The notes under the pieces were generated by a model that was not told the DNA's origin, searched no databases, and saw only the letters and a program-made list of their open reading frames with translations. A stretch of DNA of 64,000 nt from Mercenaria mercenaria (Eukaryota > Mollusca > Bivalvia > Venerida > Veneridae), in the NCBI RefSeq assembly GCF_021730395.1, contig NC_069375.1, positions 16,019,001-16,083,000 of the forward strand, written 5' to 3'. Both the position numbers and the translations under genes were made by a program. Below, piece by piece: positions 1 through 15,699 of the stretch; positions within the stretch are counted from its first letter, which is position 1, and each line of letters starts with the position of its first letter.

Positions 1-264
1 ATGATAGATACATTGAAGAGCAAAGCTTTGATAGGATCACCGATAGCTAGACAGAGAATGAGAACATTTATGTTGTATACAGTACATTAGAATAAAAAAA
101 ACTGTCAAAGGCTGCTATTTACCTTTCCTCATATAGAAACACACATTAATAGTTTATATACTGCATTTTATTAAGTACATGTATATAGAATAATATCTCT
201 TTAAACTGCATCCGCACATGTTTCTCTCTATGAATATTAACAATATAACATGAAAACACGATTC

Positions 265-274
265 TTTATTTATT
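265..274 (-). promoter_or_regulatory. Likely polyadenylation signal of alpha-tubulin
   Basis: Overlapping AATAAATAAA on the minus strand, about 140 bp after the stop codon. It is the nearest canonical signal downstream of the tubulin gene. Confidence 0.45.
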
Positions 275-412
275 ATCTTAATGTTTTACATGTAGGAATC
301 TGAATTTATGTTCCATACTATTGAGTCAAGAACGTTCTTTGTATGATAGTGCTAATGATATTGCTAACGTAATTTTCTAGATTTGGTCAGATGGAACAAG
401 TCTTTAAATATT

Positions 413-4138
<3,726 letters not shown>

Positions 4139-4210
4139 TTTGATTTATTCTGTGAAACGTTATGGTCTCGACGAAAATTATTTGTGTACCTGGTTACTAT
4201 CGCTGCACGG

Positions 4211-4218
4211 TATTTATA
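4211..4218 (-). promoter_or_regulatory. TATA box of the alpha-tubulin gene
   Basis: TATAAATA on the minus strand, about 75 bp upstream of the ATG. A start site 25-30 bp downstream would give a 5' UTR of roughly 45 nt. The position and match are good; function is inferred. Confidence 0.6.
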
Positions 4219-4292
4219 CTTGTCTTTGTTTGTTCACTATACATCACGAACAAATAAATCGTTTTTGAATTCTGCGGGGTATGGAAGCTAAT

Positions 4293-4385
4293 GTGTGCCA
4301 TCATTCAGAGACGAGTTGTGAGATTGTGGATACGTTGTACGCCGCTCAGTCCGAAAGTCATGGGTTCGGGTCCAGCTGGGATCAA
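4293..4385 (+). repeat. tRNA-like sequence, possible SINE head
   Basis: A box B-like GGTTCGGGTCC (around 4363) lies about 55 bp after a poor box A-like stretch. The cloverleaf arms do not pair well and no terminator follows at once. It fits a decayed tRNA-derived SINE or tRNA pseudogene better than a working tRNA. Confidence 0.35.
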
Positions 4386-4512
4386 GACTCCGTCTCCAAG
4401 GTTGTATTTTTTCTTTGAGGAAATGGATTCGAAAGTTCTGAAATAAAATATCAAACAAGACATTATATGATTACATATGTATATTTGAAAACATGTTAAT
4501 ATGCTTTGCTAG

Positions 4513-4577
4513 TGTTTAAGAGTGAGAGAGGGAGGGAAGGAGTAAGGAAGGGAGTGAGTGAAAGAGAGAGAAAGCAC
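4513..4577 (+). repeat. Purine (GA-rich) tract
   Basis: An almost pure A/G run of about 65 bp, mostly GAGAG and GGGA motifs, about 300 bp upstream of the tubulin TATA box. It reads as CT-rich on the gene's strand. It could be a promoter-distal polypurine element or simple repeat; nothing in the sequence proves a role. Confidence 0.4.
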
Positions 4578-4599
4578 GCGAATGAGTTAGTAAACGCAA

Positions 4600-5990
4600 T
4601 TGTAATGTGTTTATTGCACCCAAGTTCCTTGTTTTACTTTTGAACTCATAACATCACGGGCTAAAAAGGCGTTAGACGCAAACTGACCTCACTAGCTGTT
4701 TTAGAGAATATAGAATATAGAATATACATATAGCCTGTCGGTCCCAGCATATATATAAAAGACCAAAATGCCACTACTGACTTATGAGATAGCAGAGATT
4801 TTGGTACATGTGCAGATGTTGAACCAATTTAAATGTGCAGTGCACTTTAGAATGTAAAGCAGGACTGAAGTCAATTTATTATGGTAGTGGCTTGTTCGCG
4901 TATAAATTGTCTCTTTCTGTTTGTAATAATTTATACTGCGTACAAGTTGTTTGTACTTTCGCAGATCACGAGCATTTATCTACAGTCCATACAGCATAAA
5001 TTTTAATAACTGACATTCAATCTTCCTTTTCTTAAAGATATCCAATGTATGAAATCCGCATCAAATTTAATGTATTAACTTTAATAAACTTTCAAAGTTT
5101 AGTATATAAATTAACTTTGCATATAGAACCACATTCATAATTAAATATAAAGCAGTAACAATTGATTGTTAAACTTAAAAAACTGCCAGTTTTAGTGCTA
5201 GAACAAATTGGTACTTTATCTATAGCCTACATGTATATACAGTGTGTACTATTTAAATCTATGTATAAGTACTGTTAATAAACATAAACTTGTTAATTTT
5301 ATGTTTACACACTAAATAGTTGTTGTTCTTTATTCTATATAAAATTGACCTATTTCCAATGACCGCAGCACACATCAGGACCCATTTTAAATGTCTGTAA
5401 CTTACATTTTCTTGAAAAATATTGTCAGTGCTAACTAAAAATCAAAAGAAAAGTGGGGATCATGTTTGATGCAAGAAAAATAATTTCAGTCAAACACACA
5501 AACTGCAAAATCAGCTAAAAAATGAGACCCCAAATTATACGGGTGGTGTATGATCTACGTTTCCATGAAAAAATTTGTCATGTTGTTATTTCATTATGAA
5601 AATGCTACCTACATGTCAAACATAGATCTGTCCTGTGATTTTAGCAAAAAAAAATTGCAAAGAAAATAAGGAAAATAGCTCTGCAGAGCAAAAAAAACTG
5701 AGGACTATTTGTATCCGCCATTATGCGACTACCATTTTTTCGCGCCATTTTTCTAATTAGTGTCTGTATGCCTGAACTGTATTAAGTAATTGTTCACGTT
5801 TTTAAATATGAAATTTGCATCTAATATATCTCTAACGTCACGAGAAACTATGAGACGACAACGTCATAAACTCCATTAGTAAATATTTCAGTTTCTATGT
5901 AGATCACGATTATGCAAACGATTGAATACTAACGAACCCGAAATTTCAAAAAAGGAAGCAAGCTCCTAACAACCTTGAATTTCTAAGGAC
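4600..5990. other. Intergenic AT-rich DNA
   Basis: Lies between the divergent tubulin and glutaredoxin-like genes. The only structure noticed is a stretch at 5330-5530 that shares several short blocks with 35270-35440. No gene was recognised. Confidence 0.5.
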
Positions 5991-5996
5991 GCCAAC

Positions 5997-8900
5997 ATGG
6001 CGGGTGCAGGAGCAAAGCCGTTCATTGACAAGAAACTTTTGCAAAGAAAAGTTATCCTCTTCTCTAAAACATATTCTCCTGCGTGCAAATCAGTAAAAGA
6101 AATTTTAGACAGTTATGGACTGAAGTTTCCAAAGTATGAAGTGGTGGAAATAGAATCTAGACAGGATTGCAACCAGATTGAAAATTATTTCCAGATTTTA
6201 TGTCTGACAGACAGAAGAGAGGTAATGAAAATATGAATTTAATTTGAAATTAGTCGTTGCCTGTTTGACTGGAAACTAATGCAGAACCTCAAAGCGAGCT
6301 CAAAGAAATCGGATTTATCTAAAAATATTATGCATCATTTATTTGTCACAAAGAAACTATTCACTAGTCACAAGAATTCAGGAGAACCTATTCACTTGAA
6401 AAAGTCTACATTTAGTGTCACCATGCCTATAACAGTGAATATCATACGTTGCAAAATTTATGGGAAGCCGGTGTCACGGTGACATCATTAGCGCGTTCCC
6501 ATTTCTTTCTGCTTATTAATGACATTTTTTCCATTTTCTGGCCGATGCTTTATCTTTTAAATGCAAATACTATTTTTTTCAAACAACTGGAAATCATTCG
6601 TTCATTATTGTTGAGTGATGAATAATTTTTAGCAATTGAATGAAGTTCTGTATTCACTCCGGAAAGAAGTACTTCCTGTGAGCACCAGTCGGCTAGGGTG
6701 CGCTTTTTTAAAACTTCCGACGAAACTTTTCAAATCCATCACCATGTGTGAAAGTATACTTGCGTTACCGTAAAGCTCGATTCTCGAGCAGGCCCTTCGG
6801 GCCAGCTCTTCGAGCTCGCTATCAAGAAATTTTTGGTCCTTCCGCATTATAAATTGTTCTTTCTGTCACAGTACAGACTTGGTCACGTAAGGGGAGAATA
6901 TGTGTCGGGCACCCGGTTAGCTCAGTCAGTAGAGCACTCACCCTTTAAGCGAGGGGTCCCGGGTTCAAACCCAGGACTGACTGCATATTTTTCTCACCCA
7001 GTGACATTTGCTTCCACATTAGCCACCAGTGTCACATGGTGTATATACACAATAGACTCACTGACAAGTGTTCACAAACTATATTGCTTCAAAGAGCTTC
7101 GGCAGTTTCCGCCACTGGTGTACATTGACGAGTATCACTGTTCCAATACTGGAAGTCAAACACTACTGGATAAAACCAAACAAATCCGATTACAACACAT
7201 GCAGGAAGGTTAAGTGTTTAAAATATAAAATGCTGCATCAGACATTACAATTAAACCATAATAAATGTTCAACCTGTGACAAGCAAAATCATCAAACTTA
7301 TTGATAAATCAAATAATGTTTGTTCTAAGACATTTTGCTCTTCACTGTGAATGGGTGTCAGTGCTAGTAGTAACATCACAAATAGCAATGACAAAATAGC
7401 ACTACAGCACAAAATCAGTGCTTTTGACAGTAGAAAATATTCACAAAGCTGATGGTATATCTATATAGGTTACTTTGACATACATATCTTGAGTACTTAG
7501 TTTGAGTTTCATTTTGGGGAGACCACTGCCTTCATATGCTCATTCCTTTTGGAATTCCTATAGCTGGGCTATCTTTGTTCTAGTTGGCCATGGAATTAAA
7601 GATATTCCTGCACTTATGATATTTAGGCTGCGGCTCAGTACAATTGTCTGTAGCCTTCTAGCAAGTCCTTTCCATAGTGGATATAATATGATCTATACAA
7701 TATATAGTATTGGACACAATTATACTGATGCTCAGTACACATCTGACTTAGAAGATAATGTTGCACAAAAAGCCCAACCGCTGTTACATTTTGTGCAGCA
7801 TATGGGACCAGTATTTCAAATTTCAAGATTTACTTTACAAAAGTGGCATGTTTTTCTTTCTATGTGACAGTGAGTTAGCTAAGTAATGTACAGCTAGTCA
7901 AGTGCTTGATTTTAGCAGCCAGTTTTTACTTCAAACCAAAGATTTTTTTTATAGATTAACATTGCTGCATTTCCCTTCATTGATCTGACCCCTTAATGCT
8001 ATTGATTCTAAGTAAGTATAAAGTAAGTTATTTACTTTCTTATAAAAACACTAACTCTGAAGCTTTCCTTAGTGTCAAAACTAGCTGATAAAAGAAAAAA
8101 ACTTTAAAACTCTGCTTCCTGATTACATCTACCTATAAAATTTCCATTTCTTGCTGCTAAAGAAAATTAGAGGTTCATAATCAATGACAGGTAACAGACT
8201 CCAAGCTAACACATATTAAAGTATTGAAGACTTGTAACCTTCAGTTCTGAGGAAAATTCCGCATAAAATTGCATTAATCCTATGTGTTTCATAGAAATGT
8301 CCTGTGTGTACTAGTAATTCAAGATGGTAACCCCTGATGCAAACTTTTTGCAGCATATTTATTTATTGTCTTCCCATCTACTATTTATTTAAAACATGAG
8401 ACAAGGCAATTTTTATGCATTCAGATTTGCCCTTGTCCGTCCGTCCGGCCATCCGAGAATGTTGTGTCGCGCCTAGCTCCAAAAGTATTTGACGTAGAGT
8501 CACAAAACTTTACAGAAATGTTGGTCAGCATGTGAAGTTGTGCACCTGGGGTTTCGCATCCGGATTCATTCACTCATGTAGGAGTTATGGCCCCTGACTT
8601 TGTAAAAATTGGTCATTTTAGTGTTGTGTCGCATCTATCTCCAAAAATATTTGACGTAGAGTGACCAAAGTTTACAGGAATGTTGGTCAGCATGTGTAGT
8701 TGTGCACCTGGGGTTTCACGTCTGGGTTCATCCAGTCGTGTAGGAGTTATGGCCCCTGACTTGGTTAAAAATTGGTCATTTTAATGTTGTGTCGCGCGTA
8801 GCTCCAAAAGTATTTGACCTTTAAGAGTCACCAAAGTTTACAGGAATGATGGTCAGCATGTGAAGTTATGTACCTGGGGTTTCACGTCCAGATTCATTCA

Positions 8901-9423
8901 GTTGTGTAGGAGTTATGGCCCCTGACTTAGTTAAAAATTGGTCATTTTAATGTTGTGTTGCGTGTAGCTCCAAAAGTACTTGACCTAGAGTCACCAAAGT
9001 TTACAGACATGTTGGTCAGCATGTGCAGTTGTGCATCTGGGCTTTCGCGTCCGGATTCATTCAGTATTGAAGGAGTTATGGCCCCTGACCTTGGAATAAA
9101 TTGCCATTTTAATGTCATGTAGTGGGGGCATCTGTGTCCCATGGACACATTTCTAGTTATAACTGATTTATTTTTATAGAACTTTAATAAATATTGCCAC
9201 TTACTTTTAAACTGTAGATGTGAGAACTGTAGCTGTATGCGGCAAGTGTCACTGCATTTGAACACAAAGTATTCTCTACATGATTATTCTATAGGTACTA
9301 TGTCTAGAGTTTTGTCATTTTGTGTATTTTCAGGTGCCTCAGCTTTTCCTTGATGGGAAATACATTGGAGGAGAAAAAGAAATAACAAGAATGCATTCTA
9401 ATGGAGACCTAGGCAAAAGTTAG
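5997..9423 (+). CDS. Glutaredoxin-like protein with SPAC site, two exons
   Basis: A small thioredoxin-fold protein. Exon 1 is 5997-6221 and exon 2 is 9334-9423, with a GT...AG phase-0 intron of 3.1 kb; together they give 104 residues, the normal size for a single-domain glutaredoxin. The start has a good context (aacATGG). Visible family marks are the hydrophobic beta strand KVILFSKTYSP, the active-site position at residues 27-30, the cis-proline turn at V76-P77 and the GG glutathione-loop pair at 87-88. The active site reads S-P-A-C: the N-terminal nucleophilic cysteine of C-P-x-C enzymes is serine, while the second cysteine is kept. TVP is EVP. Classical glutaredoxin chemistry is therefore doubtful; glutathione binding or a regulatory role is possible. 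Family placement is good, function open. Confidence 0.85.
6911..6985 (+). tRNA. tRNA-Lys(TTT)-like sequence, probably pseudogene or SINE head
   Basis: It lies in the glutaredoxin-like intron. Box A (TTAGCTCAGTCAGTAGAGC) and box B (GGGTTCAAACCC) are strong. The anticodon arm would place TTT in the loop, but position 33 is C instead of T, one anticodon-stem pair is mismatched, and the acceptor arms at 6911-6917 and 6976-6982 pair poorly. No T-run terminator follows directly. I favour a decayed tRNA or the head of a tRNA-derived SINE over a working gene. Confidence 0.5.
8380..9160 (+). repeat. Dispersed element with four tandem units of about 163 bp
   Basis: It lies inside the glutaredoxin-like intron. 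Units start near 8461, 8623, 8786 and 8952 with GTTGTGTCGCG-CTAGCTCC and carry a common ATGTTGGTCAGCATGTG and GGAGTTATGGCCCCTGAC. The lead-in is CCGTCCGTCC, and the end is GGGGGCATCTGTGTCCCATGGACACATTTCTAG, a terminus that recurs widely in bivalve genomes as I know them. Non-coding. Confidence 0.75.
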
Positions 9424-10419
9424 TCACAGCTGGAGCCCTGAAGTAATTCAACTTGTAAAATATGGATATGGATAGATTTATAGGACTTTGAAAAGTGATG
9501 TTGCTATTTTTGACACCTGCTTACAGAAAATATATGCTTTAAGTCAAGTTATGATAATTTGTATTTTTTACCAATAGCTGATATTTTATTTGCATTTTCG
9601 TAAAAAGTTAATACAAACAATTTTCATTAAGTTTCTACATGCATACAAAAAATCTGGAAAAAATGGAAAAAAAAACATAATAATTCTCTTTATATGAAAT
9701 ACCAAATCTAAAAAGCCTTTAAATGCTTGTTGTATTTTTTTTATAGTACTTGTTTTTATCCAAGTTTGATTTTTTCGCTCTCTTTTTTTTCACCTGATTG
9801 TAAATATTTTTCTTAAATCATTTACAGGCATATAGGTACGTGCAAATGACTTTGATCAGTATCCAGCTAAGAGTATAAGAAGCTGCATCTTATTTTGAGT
9901 TTCAGTTTGAAATGTGTATTTAAGGAAGAAGTTTGAAATTGGCTTCTTCATTGTTTAGAAAATGCTTTAATTTTATATTTTTAGATTTTATTTATTTTTT
10001 TACATATATATTTATGTATACAATTTTCCAAGCCAAATGTTTTTTTTACATAACAGCATACTAGTATATGCTAAACTATATATTTGAGTTTTCATAGTCT
10101 ATATCAATTTTACAAAATTATTTCTCTGTCATTTTGTATTCACAGTTTATGCAATAGAAAAACCTGGAATAAAGTTTGATAGTTTCATAAAATACTAAAC
10201 TTTCTGTGATTTCTTTTATTTATGAACACTGACACTAAATTAATAGTGTCATATTTCAGGGACAAAAACCACTGTTAGGTCCTCTTACCACTGTTAGATC
10301 CTCCTTATTCATAATGAGGGTTTTCATTTTGCTACATCCAGCTATGAAATACACATTATTCGATCTATATGTGTATGAGGATGGTAATAAGGATCTCTTA
10401 GAATTTTTTTTTAGATATC

Positions 10420-10617
10420 TTTAACCTTTACCCTGCTTAAGTTCTAAAATGGATTGGTCCATTATTCAATTTGGGCAGTACCACTTATTATTCAAAGGGG
10501 TGTTCAGTGTTTACTGAAAATTTACTGACTGAATAGCGAATAGTTGTGCAGGCTGATCTTGGTCTGCACTGGCCACAAAAGCAGAATAACTTGCCACTAG
10601 CAGGCTCAAGGTTAAAG
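10420..10617 (+). mobile_element. MITE, TTTAACCTTTA family, copy 1
   Basis: It starts TTTAACCTTTACCCTGC and ends with the inverted GCAGGCTCAAGGTTAAA. The inside has ATTTACTGACTGAATAGCGAATAG and GGCTGATCTTGGTCTGCACTGG, shared with the copies at 30035-30192 and 50001-50214. It is non-autonomous, with a 15-20 bp terminal inverted repeat. Confidence 0.7.
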
Positions 10618-12023
10618 ATATATTAGACCCAAATTTCGTATCTGAAACCCTGAACAATTAGGTGTACGAAACCTAAAATGAACATGTTTATGTGTATTGA
10701 TAGTATACTTTGCATTGTACATTACTGTATACATGTATAGCTAAACACAGTATCAAAATGTACTTCTACTGAAAAACTGGAAGTTTTTTTAAACAATTAA
10801 CTGTTACTGCCTGTCATTTAATTATGAATGTAGCTGTATATAAACAATTTATTTATATATTTTGTAAAGTCAAATACATTTGATGTGGATTTTCTTCATG
10901 TCAAGTAAACACTTGGTATCTGGAAATAATATATATTATAGAAAGGGGACCAGTGAATATCTTTAATAATGTCAAGGTCAAGGTCAAAACATGGGTAGTT
11001 TTCAAAAAATGAGGCAAGCTTTCTGTACAAAACTGGCCTTAGTTTTTGTGTTTTTCTGTGCTTTATAATGTATAATAATGACAAGCCTAACTGATAGTCA
11101 CCGGGGAAAATCTGCACCAGAAAAACTGAACTTTGATTATATATCAGCCTAGTAGTTCCAAAGAAAACAAGAAATCCATGCTGGGAAAAATGGTTGTCTT
11201 TTGTACAACAGAATTTTCTTCTGCATATCATTCTATAGCCAAGTAAAGAAAATAACTGAAAATGCTTCTCATAGATGAATATGTATAATAAGAGTACAAA
11301 AAAAACCCAAATCTCATGTTATCACTGCATTTTAGGTGTGTTTTTTATGTTTAACCAAATTTTGTTGCACTTGGGGACATTTAACACTTACACTCTTCAC
11401 AGGTATTCCATTCTTATACTATAGTTGCTACAAACACAGTTTTACTACAGCTAGAAAGCCATATAATATCACTTTACTGTAAGAAAAGTAATTGGTATGT
11501 TACAACAAGTCTTTTTGTCCTAAGTGCTGCACATTTTTTGCAGTTTATTCTACAGCCATCTGCAGAAATATACTGCTTATGCCTGTAATATATGTATGTC
11601 CATCATAGATATATAGAGAAACAATTTGTCCTTTTTTGTTGATTTTTTTTGTGCATTTTTGTTGTCAATCAACAAAAAAATTGTGTTGCACCTTGGACAG
11701 TTTAGCCCTAGTTCTCTTTAAACATATTTCATGCTTGCCATAAAACAGATACAGACAGCGAATGATATAATTTAGAATGCACTGTAATGGATATTTCATG
11801 AAATCACTAGATTTAGTGTTTTTGAACAAAATACATTTTGTGAAAATGTACAGTAATATATATGTAAAATGTCACGCATTTTTTGTTGCACTACCGACAA
11901 ATTTGACAATATTTTTAATAGCTATCATTTATCAGTTTTAAAGTTATTCTTTGCAGTCTCTGATTTTTGAATAATTGTTGTAGAGCTTGCGCTGTATCTG
12001 AGGTTAAAAGCAAATGTCTCATC

Positions 12024-13605
12024 TTTTTAGCTCACCTGTCACAAAGTGACAAGGTGAGCTTTTGTGATCGTGCAGCGTCCGTCGTCCGTCCGTGCGTAAA
12101 CTTTTGCTTGTGACCACTCTAGAGGTCACATTTTTCATGGGGTCTTAATGAAAATTGGTCGGAATGTTCACCTTGATGATATCTAGGTCAAGTTCGAAAC
12201 TGGGTCACGTGCGGTCAAAAACTAGGTCAGTAGGTCTAAAAATAGAAAAACCTTGTGACCTCTCTAGAGGCCATATATTTCATAAGATCTTCATGAAAAT
12301 TGGTCAGAATATTTACCTTGTTGATATCTAGGTCAAGTTTGAAAGTGTGTTACGTGCCTTCAAAAACTAGGTCAGTAGGTCAAATAATAGAAAAACCTTG
12401 TGACCTCTCTAAAGGCCATATTTATCATGGGATCTGTATGAAAGTTTGTCAGAATGTTCATCTTGATGATATCTAGTTCAAAATTGAAACTGGGTCATGT
12501 GTGGTCAAAAACTAGGTCAGTAGGTCTAAAAATAGAAAAACCTTGTGACCTCTCTAGAGACCATACTTGCGAATGGATCTTCATAAAAATTGGTCAGAAT
12601 GTTCATCTTGATGATATCTAGGTCAAGTTCGAAAGTGGGTCACATGTCTTCAAAAACTAGGTCAGTAGGTCAAATAATGTAAAAACGCTTTGACCTCTCT
12701 AGAGGCCATATTTTTCATGGGATCTGTATGAAAGTTGGTCTGAATGTTTATCTTGATGATATATAGGTCAAGTTTAAAACTGGGTCAACTGCAATCAAAA
12801 ACTAGGTCTTAAAATAGAAAAACCTTGTGACCTCTCTAGAGGCCATACCTTTGAATGGATCTTCATGAAAATTGGTCAGAATGTTCAGCTTGATGATATC
12901 TAGGTCAAATTTGAAACTGGGTCACGTGCCGTCAAAAACTAGGTCAGTAGGTCAAATAATAAAAAAAACCTTGTGACCTCTCTAGAGGCCATACTTTTCA
13001 TGGGATCTGTATGGAAGTTGGTCTGAATGTTCATCTTGATGATATCTAGGTCAAGTTTGAAACTGGGTCAACTGCGGTCAAAAACTAGGTCAGTAGGTCT
13101 AAAATTATTAAAACCTTTTGACCTCTCTAGAGGCCATATTTTTCAATGAATCTTCATGAAAATTGGTCTGAATGTTCATCTTGATGATATCTAGGTCAGT
13201 TTCGAAACTGGGTCACGTGTGTTCAAAAACTAGGCCAGTAGGTTTAAATAGAAAACCTGTGACCTCTTAGAGGCCATATTTCATGAGTTTTCTGAAAATG
13301 TGAGAATGTTCACTTGAGATTCTAGTCAAGTTCGACGGCAGTACCTTCGAAAACTAGGTCAATAGGTCAAATAATAGAAAAACCTTGTGACCTCTCTAGA
13401 GGCCATATTTTTCAATGGATCTTCATGAAAATTGGTCAGAAATTTTTATCTTGATGATATCTAGGTCAAGTTCAAAACTGGGTCACATGAGCTCAAAAAC
13501 TTGGTCACTATGTCAAATAATAGAAAAAACGACATCATACTCAAAACTTGGCCATGTGGGAACAGGTGAGCCATTCAGGACCATCATGGTCCTCTTGTTT
13601 GGAAA
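12024..13605 (+). repeat. AGCTCACCTG element with about nine 144-bp tandem units
   Basis: It opens with TTTTTAGCTCACCTGTCAC followed by an inverted AAGGTGAGC, and closes GGTGAGCCATTCAGGACC...CCTCTTGTTT. In between, units of about 144 bp repeat CCTTGTGACCTCTCTAGAGG at roughly 12251, 12396, 12541, 12687, 12823, 12969, 13112, 13254 and 13391, each with GATATCTAGGTCAAGTT and AAAACTAGGTCAGTAGGTC. It looks like a pearl-like or Helitron-like non-autonomous element of bivalves. Non-coding. Confidence 0.75.
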
Positions 13606-13609
13606 ACTT

Positions 13610-15597
13610 TCCCTGTGTGAAATCTGGCAAAATCACAATTTTGAAAAAAATAAGAAATTTTACAAAAAAAAAAACATGGAATATTTTTTAGTTCAACTAT
13701 ACGAAGTATATGGAGAGCTATCCTACTCACCCTGGCATAGAAGTCCTTCCGCATCCAAACTTTGGTTTTAAGTTTTGATGCTCTTTTTTTCTCTTTATCT
13801 CTTTAATTACTTGATGGATTTACTTTAAACTTAAAATAGATATTCCTCATCATCACCCACATCATTTAGCACAAGGATCATAACTCTTGCACTAATATTC
13901 TATGAATTATTCCTCCTTTTTACTTAGAATTTCAGGTTAAAGTTTAAGTGCACTTTCACTCTATCTCAGTTGTTACTAAATAGATTTGATTCAAACTTAA
14001 AATAGTTGTTCCACATCATCACCCACATCAAATAGCACAAGGTCCATAACTCTGGCACCAGCTTTTTCATAAATTATGCCCTCTGTTTACTTAGAATTTT
14101 AGGTTGATATTGATGTATTTTCATTACATCTCAGTTATTACAGAAGGGATTTGATTCAAACTTAGAACAATGGTTCAGCATCATCACCCACATCAAATGA
14201 TGCAAGGGTCATAACTCTGGAACCAGTATTTCATGAATTACATAAAATTTCAGGTTAAAGTTTTGATGCACTTTCAATCTATATCTGTTATTACCTAACG
14301 GATTTGATTCAAACTTAAAATAGTTATAGCACATCATCACCCACATCATATGACAAAAGGGTCATAACTCTGGCACCAATATTCATTGAATTATGCCCCC
14401 TTTTTACTTAGAATTTCAGGTTAATGTTGGTGCACTTTCACTTTATCTTTGTTATTACTTAATGAATTGAATTCAAACTTAAAATAGTTCTTCTGTTGTC
14501 CTCATCATAAACACAAGTTCCATTATTCTGGCACAACATTTAGTGACTTATGCCCATTTTTACTTAGAATTTTAGTTTAATTTTGATGTTTCTACTTCTG
14601 TGATATGGCAATATGACAATTTTGAAAAAAAAATACAAAAAAAACAACAACAGGGAAATGTTTTTTAGCTCGACTATATGTCGGCCTTCTTCCGCATCCA
14701 CACCTTGGTTAAAGTTTTGATGCACTTTCACTTTCTCTTTATCTCTTTAATCACTTGATGGATTTGCTTTAAACTTAAAATAGTTATTCCTCACCATCAC
14801 CCACATCATTTAGCACAAGGGTCATAACTCTTGCACTAATATTTTATGAATTATTTCCCCTTTTTACTTAGAATTTCAGGTTAAAGTTTAGGTGCACTTT
14901 CACTTTCATCTCAGTTGTTACTAAATGGATTTGATTCAAACTTAAAATAGTTGTTCCACATCATATAGCACAAGGTCCATAACTCTTGCCCCAATTTTTC
15001 ATAAATTATGCCCCCTGTTTACTTAGAATTTTAGGTTGATTTTGATGTATTTGGCACAATCATTTAGTGACTTGTGCTCCTTTTTACTTAGAATTTCAGT
15101 TTAATTTTGATACTTCTGTTGTTACTAAATGATTTCATTCAAACTTAAAATGGTTGTTCCACATGGTCACCCACATCAAATGTCACAATGTTCATGATGC
15201 TGGCACCAAAATGCTACGACGTATGCCCCCTTTTTACTAGAATTTCAGGTTCAAGTTGTGATGCACTTCTGCTCTAACCCACTAATTTGATTCAAGTTGC
15301 TCCACACTTTTTGCCACATGATATGACTCAGTGTCATGGTGTATTACTTTTGCAGAAACTTTCCATGAATTTTGTCCCTTTTTAAGTTTTATACTTTTTT
15401 AATTTTTTGATACATTCTCTATCTCTGTTATTACTAAATACATTTGACACAGACATAAGCTATTGTCCGATATCTTCATCCACATTAGAGTAATTAAACA
15501 CTCAAGTGACAGCTCCAGCTTTCTCAGATGTGCCCAGTTATATTATCAAGTGACAAAATAGTCGAGCACACTGTCTCCTGTGACAGCTCTTGTTGCT
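13610..15597 (+). repeat. ACAAGAGCTGTC/TAGCTCGACTAT element, duplicated head to tail
   Basis: Two tandem copies, about 13610-14590 and 14590-15597. Each begins with an A-rich lead, TTTTAGYTCRACTATA and CTTCCGCATCCA, then tandem units with ACTTTCACT...ATCTCAGTTRTTACT, TTGATTCAAACTTAAAATAG and CATCACCCACATCA. The far end is AGTCGAGCACACTGTCTCC followed by TGTGACAGCTCTTGTT. The same termini, in reverse orientation, bound the elements at 26475-27645 and 27744-28806. Non-coding. Confidence 0.7.
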
Positions 15598-15607
15598 TAT
15601 TATGATG

Positions 15608-15690
15608 TCTTAATTGTTTTAGAATCCATACACAAAGTCAAAAATGGCTAATTGTTTTAGAATCCATACACAAAGTCAACAATGGCTGAT
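15608..15690 (+). repeat. Direct repeat, two 40-bp units
   Basis: TAATTGTTTTAGAATCCATA and the following CACAAAGTCAAMAATGGCT occur twice in tandem, nearly identical, just after the end of the preceding element. Confidence 0.7.
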
Positions 15691-15699
15691 ATTCACAAT

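Noticed and set aside
7502-7867. A 121-aa plus-strand frame in the glutaredoxin-like intron
   Set aside because: No domain, no splice support, and AT-rich composition like its surroundings.
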